64,000 nucleotides of DNA from NCBI RefSeq assembly GCF_031583025.1, contig NZ_CP134062.1, positions 744,001-808,000 on the forward strand, written 5' to 3'. This document shows, in pieces, positions 35,741-44,307 of this stretch; positions within the stretch are counted from its first letter, which is position 1, and every line of letters begins with the position of its first letter. Source of the DNA: Mycobacterium sp. Z3061 (lineage in GTDB: Bacteria > Actinomycetota > Actinomycetes > Mycobacteriales > Mycobacteriaceae). The notes under the pieces are model-generated. The model was not told the DNA's origin, made no database searches, and saw nothing but the letters and a program-made list of their open reading frames with translations. The position numbers and the translations under genes are program-made.

Positions 35741-37186
35741 ATGGACATCGTGCTTGGGGTTTCGATGGAGCCCTCAGCAGTCCGGATGCTGCTGATCGAG
35801 GGGACGAACGCCGATGGCGCGACCGTCGAGGAAGAAAGCATCGAAGTAGCTGCCTCGAAAGGCGCAGCAGGCGCGGACGCCGGTGACGCGGCGACCGACC
35901 GGGTGATCGCCGCGCTGGTGGGCACCCGCGAAGGCGCGGCCGAAGGCGGCTACCAATTGACCTCCACCGGCGTCACCTGGACGGACCCCAGCGAGGTTGC
36001 TGCGCTGCGACTGGAGCTCGCCGCCCGCGATGTCGGCAGCGTGATGCTGGTGTCGCCGCTGCTCGCGGCCGCCGCGCTGGCGCAGACGGTGGGCGCCGCC
36101 CTCGACTACGAGCACATCGCGATGCTGTTCGTCGAGTCCGGCAGCGCGACGCTGGCCGTCGTCGAGGTCGCCGACGGCTCGATCGTCGACCTGCACCGGC
36201 AGTCCGTCCGGGACGAATCGCTCGCCGCCGGCCTGGTGACGATGGTCGCGGGTCTGGACGCACCGGCTTCGCGCGCCGACGGCGTGTTCCTCATCGGTTG
36301 TGGCGTCGACATCGTCGGCGTCAAGCCCGCCCTGGAGGCGGCGACATCGCTGGTGGTCAGCTGTCCCGAAGAGCCGGAGATGGCGCTGGCCAGAGGCGCC
36401 GCGCTGGCCTCGGCGAACGCACCGCTGTTCGCGTCGTCGACGTCCGCACTGGCCTACGCGCTGGACCCGGGCACCGGCGAGGTGAACCCCCGCGCGCTCA
36501 CCCCCAGCTACCTCGACGTCTGCGCCATGGCCGGGGTCAGCGAGGGGGCGCTGGCCTACAGCGCCGTAGAGGATGACACCGAGCACGCCGTCGAACCTCA
36601 GACCGATCCGCGGCGCAGGCCGTTGGCGCTGGTGAGTGGGGCTATCGTCGGCGTCGCCGCGGTGGTCGCCGGAGTGCTGATCGTCTCGCTGGCCTCCAAC
36701 GTGCGCCCGACCGCGGCCCAGCAACCGAGCCCGCGCGAGAGCGTTCCGACGCCGGCGCTGCAGGCACCCGCCACCGAGTTGCCGGCGCAGGTCCTGCTGC
36801 CGGGGTTAAGCGCGGCCCCGCCGCCCAGTCCGGCGCCGCCGGTGGCGCCGCCGCCGGTGGAGGTCGCCGCTGCACCGGCGCCGCCGCCGGTGATTCAGCA
36901 GGCACCGCCCCAGACCGTGACCCGGCCGGCGCAGGCCCCGGCGTATGTGGCGCCCGCGCCCCGTCGGCAGCCCACCCAGCAGGCTGCGCCGCCGGTGCAG
37001 ACGCCGGTGCAGCAGGCGGTGCCGCCGTCGGCTCCGCCGCCCGCCGCGCCCGCCCCGGCCGCCCCGGCCCCTGCGGCGCCGCCGACCCCGGTCATGACGA
37101 TGTACCTGCATTTGCCGTTCGTCTCGATCCCGATCCCGATCAACCCGCCACCGCCGCCGCCCCCGCCCGCGGAACCCGGTCCGTAG
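35741..37186 (+). CDS. Second actin-fold/proline-rich membrane protein (DUF7159-like)
   Basis: A 481-aa protein with the same plan as its upstream neighbour. An N-terminal ASKHA-like domain (MDIVLGVSMEPSAVRMLLIEG; AMLFVESGSATLAVVEV; GVFLIGCGVDIVGVKPALE) is followed by one membrane helix at about 296-318 and a Pro/Ala/Gln-rich exported tail. The tail ends in YLHLPFVSIPIPINPPPPP, matching the WLH..PIPI motif of the neighbour. ATG 35741 follows GGAGGGG; a TTG 25 codons upstream is less likely. Function unknown. Confidence 0.5.
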   Translation: MDIVLGVSMEPSAVRMLLIEGTNADGATVEEESIEVAASKGAAGADAGDAATDRVIAALVGTREGAAEGGYQLTSTGVTWTDPSEVAALRLELAARDVGSVMLVSPLLAAAALAQTVGAALDYEHIAMLFVESGSATLAVVEVADGSIVDLHRQSVRDESLAAGLVTMVAGLDAPASRADGVFLIGCGVDIVGVKPALEAATSLVVSCPEEPEMALARGAALASANAPLFASSTSALAYALDPGTGEVNPRALTPSYLDVCAMAGVSEGALAYSAVEDDTEHAVEPQTDPRRRPLALVSGAIVGVAAVVAGVLIVSLASNVRPTAAQQPSPRESVPTPALQAPATELPAQVLLPGLSAAPPPSPAPPVAPPPVEVAAAPAPPPVIQQAPPQTVTRPAQAPAYVAPAPRRQPTQQAAPPVQTPVQQAVPPSAPPPAAPAPAAPAPAAPPTPVMTMYLHLPFVSIPIPINPPPPPPPPAEPGP

Positions 37187-37219
37187 CGCATCTGCCAGGT
37201 TGAGCGCAGACTGGGCAGT

Positions 37220-37642
37220 ATGAGCGATAAAGGTGGGTCGGGCGGCGGCTTCGGGTTCGATCCCGAGGACTTGGACCGGGTGATTCGGGAAGGCACCGAA
37301 GGGCTACGCGACGCGTTCGAGCGGATCGGCCGGTATGTCGGGTCCCCCGGCGGGCGCCCAGGCTGGTCGCTGCTCTTCGAAGATCTGTCCCGGCGCAGCC
37401 GCCCGGAACCTGAAACCGCCGGCGAGGCCGGCGATGGCGTGTGGGCCATCTACACCGTGGACGCCGACGGCGGCGCGCGTGTTGAGCAGGTGTACGCCAA
37501 CGAACTCGACGCCCTGCGCGCCAACAAGAACAACACCGACCCCAAGCGCAAGGTGCGCTTCCTGCCGTACGGCATTGCCGTCAGCGTGTTGGACGACCCG
37601 ACTGATGGCCCGGCGAAAGACGCAATAGGCGATCCTGCCTAG
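37220..37642 (+). CDS. Conserved hypothetical protein (Rv0313-like)
   Basis: A 140-aa acidic soluble protein with a Gly-rich start (SDKGGSGGGFGFDPEDLDRV), a conserved-looking WSLLFEDLSRRSRP and a YTVDADGGARVEQVYANELDALRANKNN-type core. No catalytic motif is seen. It follows the proline-rich protein by 33 bases and is probably co-transcribed with it, as Rv0313 follows Rv0312. Confidence 0.5.
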   Translation: MSDKGGSGGGFGFDPEDLDRVIREGTEGLRDAFERIGRYVGSPGGRPGWSLLFEDLSRRSRPEPETAGEAGDGVWAIYTVDADGGARVEQVYANELDALRANKNNTDPKRKVRFLPYGIAVSVLDDPTDGPAKDAIGDPA

Positions 37643-37671
37643 ACCCGGCAGCGGCCTATGCTGGGCAGATT

Positions 37672-40600
37672 GTGGCCGCCACCCCATCCGTCTGCCATAA
37701 CTGTGGATCCGAGCCGCGCCAGGGCGCGCGGTTCTGCGACGCATGCGGTGCGCCGCTGACAGTGGTCGTCCAGCCTGCCGAATACAAGCAGGTGACCGTT
37801 CTGTTCGCCGACGTGGTGCGGTCGATGGACATGGCGGCAGCCCTCGGGCCCGAGCGGTTGCGCGAGGTGATGACCGAGTTGGTGGATCGATCCGCGGCGG
37901 TGGTGCAGCGGTACGCGGGCACCGTGGACAAATTCACCGGCGACGGCATCATGGCGCTTTTCGGTGCGCCGATCGCGTTGGAGGACCACGCTTTTCGCGC
38001 CTGCCTGGCGGCCATGGACATCCAGCAGGTGGCGCAGCGGCTGGCCACCGAGGTCTCCCGCCGGGACAACATCGATCTGCGGGTGCGGGTCGGCTTGAAC
38101 TCCGGGCAGGTGATCGCCGGCGAAGTCGGGGCCGCCCACCTCGGCTATACCGCGGTCGGCGAGCAGGTGGGTATGGCCCAGCGGATGGAATCCGTCGCAC
38201 CACCAGGCGGAGTCATGCTCAGCGAGTCCACTGCCCGGCTGGTGGACGACCGGGTGGCCCTCGCGCCCGCGGAAACGGTGCGGATCAAAGGCTTCGAGAC
38301 CGGCGTCCCGGCGCGGCGACTGCTGGGCGTCGGTGTCGAGGATCCCGGACGAACCCACAAGGTGCGGCACGAGTCCCGGTTGGTCGGGCGCCACGTGGAG
38401 ACTGCGGCCGCAGCGCAACTTCTGGACGAGGCGGGGCGCGGCCACGGAGCCATCGTCACGGTGTCGGGGCGGCCCGGTGTCGGAAAGACCAGGTTGGGTC
38501 GCGAGGTGGTGGCGACGGCCAGCGGGCGCGGATTCGAAGTCTTTGTCACCTACTGCGAATCCCACACCCGCGACATCCCGTTCCACGTGATCTCCCGGCT
38601 GCTGCGGGCGGTCTTCGGTGTCGGCGCGGTGCCGGCGGAGGCCGGCCGGGCGCGGGTCCGAGCCAAGATTCCCGGCGCTGGCGCTGAGGATCTGCTGCTG
38701 CTCGACGACTTGCTGGGCATTCGCGACCCCGAGACCGTGCTACCGGACATCACCCCGGAAGCCCGCCGCCGCCGGTTGGTCAAACTCATCGAAACCGTGG
38801 CGCTGCATCGCGCCGAGCCGGCGTTGTACGTGGTCGAAGACGCCCACTGGATCGACAGCGTCAGTGAAGCACTGCTCGCCGACTTCGCCGCGGCGGTACC
38901 GCGGATGCGCGCGGCGCTGCTGGTGATCTACCGGCCCGAGTATGACGGGGCGCTGTCCTCGATCACCGGTTCGCAGCATTTTTCCCTTGTGCCCCTTGAT
39001 GATTCGCACACCGCCGAACTGGTCGGCGCGCTGCTGGGTCCGGACCCCTCGGTGTTCCGGTTGGCCGCCGTGATCGCCGAGCGGGCGGCCGGTCTGCCGT
39101 TCGCCGCCGAAGAGATCGTGCGCGACCTGGCCGAGCGGGGTGTGTTGGAGGGGCTGCCGGGCAGTTATGTCTGTGTCCGTCCGCAAGCCGACATCCAGGT
39201 ACCGGCCAGTGTTCAGGCGATCATCAGTGCCCGCATCGACCGCCTCACCGCAACGGCCAAACGCACACTGAATGCCGCGGCCGTCATCGGCCTCCGATTC
39301 GATCAGCAGCTGCTCGAATCACTGATGGATTCAACGGATTTGGCGCCGCTGATCGAGACGGAGCTGATCGAGCAGATCGCCTTCACCCCGCACGCCAGGT
39401 ACGCGTTCTGCCATCCGCTGATCCAGGCGGTGGCCTACGAATCGCAGTTGAAGTCCGGGCGGTCGGAGTTGCACCGGCGGGTGGCGGCCGTGCTGCAACG
39501 CACCCACGGCCGCTACACCGGCCAGGAGGCCGCCATCGTGGCCACGCAGTACGCGGCCGCCGGCGATCTGCGGGACGCCTTCGACTGGCACATGCAGGCG
39601 GCAACCTGGTACGGCACCCGCGACATCCGGGCGGCGCGCAAGAGCTGGGAATCGGCGCGCGACGTGGCCGACCGGTTGCCCGACGACGAACCCGACCGGC
39701 TGGACATGCGGATCACACCGCGGGCAATGTTGTGCGGCAGCACTTTTCAGGTAGGCGGTACGCCCTCGGACACCGGATTCGACGAACTGCGCGAACTCAC
39801 CACCGCCGCCGGCGACAAAAGGTCACTGGTGTTGGGGATGGCCGGACATCTGACCACGCTGACCTTCAACTCCCGCAACTCCGAAGCCGCCGAGGTGGCC
39901 TCGGAGTTCACCACGCTGGTCGAGTCGATCGGCGATCCGGTGCTGACCGTCGGGCTGTTCTACGCAGCGGCTCAGGCGAAGTGGGAAGCCGGTCAGGTGA
40001 GCGAGAGTCTGCGGTTGACCCAGCGCGTCATCGACATCGCCGACGGCGACGCCACCATGGGCGATTTCCTTCTCGCGTCGCCCCTGGCCTACGCGCTCGT
40101 CGTCAGGGGCGCCGCCGGCATGTTCGTCGGCCGCTGCGGCTGGCGCGACGACCTCGAGGCGGGCATCGCACTGGCCCGCTCCGTCGACGCGGGCGCCGCG
40201 CCGTTCGCGCACCTGTACAAATACCAGGCCGCGCTGCAGAACGGCGCCGTGCTGCCCACCGCGGCGGACGTGGCGCAGGCAGCCGAGGACCTGGAATTCG
40301 CCGAGCAGTCCGGCAACGACACAGCGTTGGCGTACGCGTTACTCAACAGCGCGACCACACTGATACACACCGATCCAGGGGACATGGCGGCCGGACTGGA
40401 GTGGCTGGCCAGGGCCCGGGAGTTGTTCGTGGCAGAAAAGCTCACCCTGTCGCTACGCCGGATGGTCGACATCGAGTTCGCGCGTGAACAGACCAGATCC
40501 GGCGATGTCGATGCCGCAATAACTTTGGCGGCAACGGTTCTCGACGAACAGTTCGACTGTGGTGAGGTGATCTTCCGCGGGCCGGCCACCACGGTGCTGG

Positions 40601-40833
40601 TGGAGGCGCTGTTGTCGCGAGGCTCTGCTGCCGACCTCGAGGCGGCCGAACGTGCCGTCGACCGCTTGGCGGCGGTGCCGACCGAGCCGGGATTCGTGCT
40701 GTTCGAGCTTCCGGTGCTGCGGTTGCGGGGCTTGCTTTCGAGGGCCCGCGGCGACGAATCCGGTTACCTGCGATGCACGCAGCGTTGCCTGGCGCTGGCG
40801 CAAGAGGCCGGCTACGAGGCTTACCTCGGCTGA
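37672..40833 (+). CDS. Zinc-ribbon, class III cyclase-like, AAA ATPase, TPR regulator
   Basis: A 1053-aa multidomain signalling protein. A zinc ribbon has cysteines 8, 11, 22 and 25. A nucleotide-cyclase homology domain (about 38-215) has metal Asp47 (FADVVRS) and Asp91 (DKFTGDGIMALFG), but the transition-state segment reads GEQVGMAQRME, where active enzymes have GxxVNxAxRL; the Asn is Gly and Arg is kept. An STAND/AAA-type ATPase follows with P-loop GRPGVGKT (266-273), then a helical-repeat C-terminus. Unlike LuxR relatives it has no C-terminal HTH. GTG 37672 is preceded by tatgct, a possible -10 box for a leaderless transcript. The signal and output are unknown. Confidence 0.5.
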   Translation: MAATPSVCHNCGSEPRQGARFCDACGAPLTVVVQPAEYKQVTVLFADVVRSMDMAAALGPERLREVMTELVDRSAAVVQRYAGTVDKFTGDGIMALFGAPIALEDHAFRACLAAMDIQQVAQRLATEVSRRDNIDLRVRVGLNSGQVIAGEVGAAHLGYTAVGEQVGMAQRMESVAPPGGVMLSESTARLVDDRVALAPAETVRIKGFETGVPARRLLGVGVEDPGRTHKVRHESRLVGRHVETAAAAQLLDEAGRGHGAIVTVSGRPGVGKTRLGREVVATASGRGFEVFVTYCESHTRDIPFHVISRLLRAVFGVGAVPAEAGRARVRAKIPGAGAEDLLLLDDLLGIRDPETVLPDITPEARRRRLVKLIETVALHRAEPALYVVEDAHWIDSVSEALLADFAAAVPRMRAALLVIYRPEYDGALSSITGSQHFSLVPLDDSHTAELVGALLGPDPSVFRLAAVIAERAAGLPFAAEEIVRDLAERGVLEGLPGSYVCVRPQADIQVPASVQAIISARIDRLTATAKRTLNAAAVIGLRFDQQLLESLMDSTDLAPLIETELIEQIAFTPHARYAFCHPLIQAVAYESQLKSGRSELHRRVAAVLQRTHGRYTGQEAAIVATQYAAAGDLRDAFDWHMQAATWYGTRDIRAARKSWESARDVADRLPDDEPDRLDMRITPRAMLCGSTFQVGGTPSDTGFDELRELTTAAGDKRSLVLGMAGHLTTLTFNSRNSEAAEVASEFTTLVESIGDPVLTVGLFYAAAQAKWEAGQVSESLRLTQRVIDIADGDATMGDFLLASPLAYALVVRGAAGMFVGRCGWRDDLEAGIALARSVDAGAAPFAHLYKYQAALQNGAVLPTAADVAQAAEDLEFAEQSGNDTALAYALLNSATTLIHTDPGDMAAGLEWLARARELFVAEKLTLSLRRMVDIEFAREQTRSGDVDAAITLAATVLDEQFDCGEVIFRGPATTVLVEALLSRGSAADLEAAERAVDRLAAVPTEPGFVLFELPVLRLRGLLSRARGDESGYLRCTQRCLALAQEAGYEAYLG

Positions 40834-40841
40834 AGCGGCAC

Positions 40842-41570
40842 TCAGCCCTGCTCCACCACGTTCCCGCTGCCGTTCTTGCTGATCTTCGGGGAACCGGAGT
40901 GATAGGTGACTTTGTTGTTGAGTCCGGAGGCCTCGATGGTGTCGACGTTGTCGACCGTGACGACGTTCTGCAGGCCGGAGACGTTCACCGTCGCGCAATG
41001 GCCGGTGAGTGTCACCGTGTTCGAGATGCCACTGATGTTGATGTCGTTGCCGCTGCAGGCGACGGTCTTGTTCTCGTTGATGCCTGAGATCGTGACCGGC
41101 TCGCCCGCCGGCGCGGTGGCCGACGGCGACGGACCGGTGCTGGGCGCGTGTGTCTTGCCGGTGGAGGGTGCGGTGCGGGTCGGCGACGTGCCGGGAGTCG
41201 CGATCGCCGAAGTGCTTTCGGTGGGGGACGGAACGACGAGGTCGCCGTGGGAGAACTGGCGCGCGGCATAAGCGGCGATGCCGCCCACCAGAACTAGCAC
41301 GCCCAGGACGCCCACGGCGGCCAGGATCCAGAACCAGCGCATCCCCGACGACGACCGGGGCGTGGCGCCGGGATAAGGGCTGCTGTACCCGTAGCCGGGC
41401 GGAGTCATAGTCGACGGCATGGGCGGGGGAACCGGCCCCGGTGGAGGCGGCGGGTAGTTGTAACCTCCGGCGGAGCCCAGGTCGGAGCCCGCCTCGGAGG
41501 CACGTGCCTGGTCGGCCAGGGGCTGCTCCAGTTCCCGGATCCGGGCTTCCGGGTCATCCTCTGGTTTCAT
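40842..41570 (-). CDS. Membrane protein with DUF3060 domain (Rv0314c-like)
   Basis: A 242-aa protein. A cytosolic N-terminus rich in Pro/Gly/Tyr (NYPPPPPGPVPPPMPSTMTP) leads to one helix near 80-102 (FWILAAVGVLGVLVLVGGIAAY). A Ser/Thr/Pro linker and a DUF3060 beta-repeat domain follow, with units such as SGINENKTVACSGNDINISG and SGLNNKVTYHSG. It is probably an exported beta-helix-like domain of unknown role. Converges on the cyclase-like gene with 8 bases between. Confidence 0.5.
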   Translation of the reverse strand: MKPEDDPEARIRELEQPLADQARASEAGSDLGSAGGYNYPPPPPGPVPPPMPSTMTPPGYGYSSPYPGATPRSSSGMRWFWILAAVGVLGVLVLVGGIAAYAARQFSHGDLVVPSPTESTSAIATPGTSPTRTAPSTGKTHAPSTGPSPSATAPAGEPVTISGINENKTVACSGNDINISGISNTVTLTGHCATVNVSGLQNVVTVDNVDTIEASGLNNKVTYHSGSPKISKNGSGNVVEQG

Positions 41571-41618
41571 GCCTGAGATGCTCCCATATCGGCACGGACG
41601 CGGAATAGGCTCGGCGTC

Positions 41619-42632
41619 GTGCCCGCATTGCCGAATCGACAGATCCTGTTGCGCCGCCGCCCCTCCGGTCTGGTGCAGCCCGAAGACACCGAGCTGATCA
41701 CCCGCCCCGCCCCGGAACTCGCAGCGGGAGAGGCGCTGCTGCGCACCACCTACGTGGGCATCGACGCCGCCCTCCGCACCTGGCTCGACGACCAGCCCAG
41801 TTATCTGCCGCCGGTGCAACTGGGAGAGGTGATCCGGGCCGCGGGAATCGGCGAGGTCGTCGAAACACGATGCGACGCTTACGCTGTCGGCGACATCGTC
41901 ACCACGCTGACCGGGTTCCAGGAGTACGTGCTGATCCGCGACGACATCTTCAGCACACCCATCCCGGGTGAGGACGACCAGTTGGCGATCATGTCGGTGT
42001 ACGGGCCGACGGGCGCCACCGCGTACTTCGGCATGACCGATATCGGCCGTCCGCAGCCCGGCGAAACGGTGGTGGTTTCCGCCGCGGCGGGTGCCACCGG
42101 ATCTGTGGCCGGGCAGATCGCCAAGATCGCCGGCGCCCGGGTGGTGGGTATCGCCGGCGGTCCCGACAAATGCCGGGCGGTGGTCGAGGACTTCGGGTTC
42201 GACGCGTGCATCGACTACAAGAACGACGACCTGGCGGCCGCGCTCAGAGAGCACTGCCCGCGCCGCGTCGACGTCTACTTCGACAACGTCGGCGGACCCG
42301 TCCTCAACGCGGTACTGGGCCGGCTCGCGTCCAAGGCGCGCGTGGTGCTCTGCGGCGTCATCTCGAGTTACCTCACCGGCGAACACCCGGGACCGTCCAA
42401 TTACGTCAATCTGCTGTCCAAGACCGCGTCCATGCAGGGATTCAACGCGCTCGACCAGTGGGGCCGCTTCGACGAGGCGTTCGCCAACCTGCGCCAGTGG
42501 GAGTCCGAGGGGCGCCTGCGGCACCGGCAGACCATTTACGAGGGCATCGAACAGTGTGTCGACGCGCTCAACGGACTTTTCACCGGCGCCAACATCGGTA
42601 AGACACTCGTGAAGATCAGCGAGCCGGGTTGA
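41619..42632 (+). CDS. NADPH-dependent MDR oxidoreductase (leukotriene-B4-dehydrogenase type)
   Basis: A 337-aa zinc-free medium-chain reductase. The Rossmann motif is AAAGATGSVAGQIAKIAGARVVG, with the YGPTGATAYFGM and DVYFDNVGGPVLN signatures of the curcumin reductase/alkenal reductase group. It likely reduces alpha,beta-unsaturated carbonyls. GTG 41619 starts MPALPNRQILLRRRPSG. Divergent from the DUF3060 gene with 48 bases between. Confidence 0.5.
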   Translation: MPALPNRQILLRRRPSGLVQPEDTELITRPAPELAAGEALLRTTYVGIDAALRTWLDDQPSYLPPVQLGEVIRAAGIGEVVETRCDAYAVGDIVTTLTGFQEYVLIRDDIFSTPIPGEDDQLAIMSVYGPTGATAYFGMTDIGRPQPGETVVVSAAAGATGSVAGQIAKIAGARVVGIAGGPDKCRAVVEDFGFDACIDYKNDDLAAALREHCPRRVDVYFDNVGGPVLNAVLGRLASKARVVLCGVISSYLTGEHPGPSNYVNLLSKTASMQGFNALDQWGRFDEAFANLRQWESEGRLRHRQTIYEGIEQCVDALNGLFTGANIGKTLVKISEPG

Positions 42633-42731
42633 GGCCACCGCGCGAAAAGCTTGCCGCACTGACCTGGAGCTACGTCGACACCGCCTCGCCAGAGTCCACG
42701 TGACGCCCGGCGGGCTGCTATCTTCCATGCC

Positions 42732-43616
42732 ATGCCACAGATGGACCGTCGCCGCATGCTCATGATGGCGGGATTCAGCGCACTGGCGGCCGCGACGGCG
42801 GCCCCGACAGCAAATGCCAGCCCGTCTCGGCCGGCCGCACCCGCCGGCCCCGCACCGGTGCCCGCCGCCCCCGCGGCCGGAGCGACTGGTGGATTCATCT
42901 GGCACGACGAGTTCGACGGACCGGCCGGTTCGGCGCCCGATCCGGGTAAGTGGGCGATTTCGAATTTCCGGACGCCGATCCGTAATCCGGTCGGGTTCGA
43001 CCAGCCGCAGTTCTGGGGGCAGTACCGCGACAGCCGCCAGAACGTCTTCCTGGACGGCAATTCCAACCTGGTGTTGCGCGCCACCCACGATGGCCACGGC
43101 GGCTACTTCGGCGGCCTCGTGCACGGTCTGTGGCGTGGCGGCGTGGGCACCACCTGGGAAGCCCGCATTAAATTCAACTGCCTGGCGCCCGGTATGTGGC
43201 CGGCGTGGTGGCTATCCAACGACGACCCTGGCCGCAGTGGCGAGATCGACTTGATCGAGTGGTACGGCAACGGCACCTGGCCGTCGGGTACCACGGTCCA
43301 CGCCAACCCGGACGGCACCGCGTTCGAGACCAACCCGATTGGTGTGGACGGCGGCTGGCACAACTGGCGCGTCAAGTGGGACGTCACCGGGATGTACTTC
43401 TGGGTGGACTACGCCGATGGCATGGCCCCGTACTTCTCGGTCCCGGCCACCGGCATCGAGAACCTGGACGAGCCGTTCAAGGAGTGGCCGTTCAACGACC
43501 CCGACTACACCGTGTTCCCGGTCCTGAACCTGGCCGTCGGTGGCTCCGGCGGCGGAGACCCGGCCGCGGGCAGCTACCCGCAGGACATGCTCGTCGACTG
43601 GGTGCGCGTCTTCTGA
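42732..43616 (+). CDS. Tat-exported GH16 beta-glucanase (Rv0315-like)
   Basis: A 294-aa secreted glycoside hydrolase. The Tat signal is MDRRRMLMMAGFSALAAATA, with a Pro/Ala-rich linker to about 50. The GH16 catalytic motif GEIDLIEWYG has Glu171 (nucleophile), Asp173 and Glu176 (acid/base). The family cleaves beta-1,3(1,4)-glucans. M. tuberculosis Rv0315 is the syntenic homologue. ATG 42732 is used; ATG 42741 is two codons further in and equally good. Confidence 0.5.
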   Translation: MPQMDRRRMLMMAGFSALAAATAAPTANASPSRPAAPAGPAPVPAAPAAGATGGFIWHDEFDGPAGSAPDPGKWAISNFRTPIRNPVGFDQPQFWGQYRDSRQNVFLDGNSNLVLRATHDGHGGYFGGLVHGLWRGGVGTTWEARIKFNCLAPGMWPAWWLSNDDPGRSGEIDLIEWYGNGTWPSGTTVHANPDGTAFETNPIGVDGGWHNWRVKWDVTGMYFWVDYADGMAPYFSVPATGIENLDEPFKEWPFNDPDYTVFPVLNLAVGGSGGGDPAAGSYPQDMLVDWVRVF

Positions 43617-43632
43617 GACTGCGGAGCCGCCC

Positions 43633-43863
43633 CTAGTTCGACAGGTGCAGGTACCAGAGCCCGTCGTCGCCCTGACGGCAGTCCCAGTGCGTGTAGGCCG
43701 CGTCGTTGTGGGTGATCTCCACGTGCGGGCCGTCGGCCTGGCACGCCGCCAACGTCGCGTAGCTGCCCTCCACCTGCACTTCGTCGGCGTTGGCCACCGC
43801 TACCGCGGTGGTGAACAACGCAGCGCCTGCCGTCAGAATCCCGGCAGCGACCATGGTCTTCAT
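43633..43863 (-). CDS. Small secreted protein with two cysteines
   Basis: A 76-aa protein with a signal peptide (MKTMVAAGILTAGAALFTTA, likely cut after ANA at 26). The mature 50 residues hold two cysteines (Cys41, Cys62), suggesting a disulfide, and several Trp/Tyr/His (YTHWDC, WYLHLSN). agaaggggg precedes the ATG. A long open frame extending upstream on this strand to 45306 is antisense to the PAP2-kinase gene and is not coding. Function unknown. Confidence 0.5.
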   Translation of the reverse strand: MKTMVAAGILTAGAALFTTAVAVANADEVQVEGSYATLAACQADGPHVEITHNDAAYTHWDCRQGDDGLWYLHLSN

Positions 43864-43958
43864 CTCCGAGCCCCCTTCTGAAACCGTTGGCACTCGGATT
43901 GCCAGATTGCGCTTCAGCGAAACTATGAGCGCCTTCCGTTCGAACGTATGATCGATCA

Positions 43959-44273
43959 ATGGGGCGGCTCGCGTCGATCGGCTACAACGGGCAACCGCTC
44001 CGCGGGCCCTTTCGGCCGGTGCGTCCGCCCGTCCCGGTGCTGGTGGACCTGACCGTGCTCTTCCCGCGCGAGCCGCACCGCTCAGGCCGCTACCACCCGA
44101 ACGGCCTGCAGTTGCACAAGGTCGTCGAGGGCACGCTGAGTTGCTGGGGCCTCTGCGAACAGGGCGACTGGTGGGGGCTGGTGACCTACCCGGTGGAATT
44201 CGGCGCCCGGCACAAGGCGGTGACGCACTGGGTGCCGGCCTGGACCCTGCGCCGAAAGGGTGAGCGGCCGTGA
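43959..44273 (+). CDS. Small conserved hypothetical protein
   Basis: A 104-aa protein with a basic, proline-rich N-terminus (PLRGPFRPVRPPVPVLVDL) and an aromatic core (CWGLCEQGDWWGLVTYPVEF, then THWVPAWTL). No family recognised. It lies 34 bases before the PAP2-kinase fusion in the same direction. Confidence 0.5.
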   Translation: MGRLASIGYNGQPLRGPFRPVRPPVPVLVDLTVLFPREPHRSGRYHPNGLQLHKVVEGTLSCWGLCEQGDWWGLVTYPVEFGARHKAVTHWVPAWTLRRKGERP

Positions 44274-44307
44274 GGTTCTGCGTGTGCCCACCGTTAGGGT
44301 GGACCGA

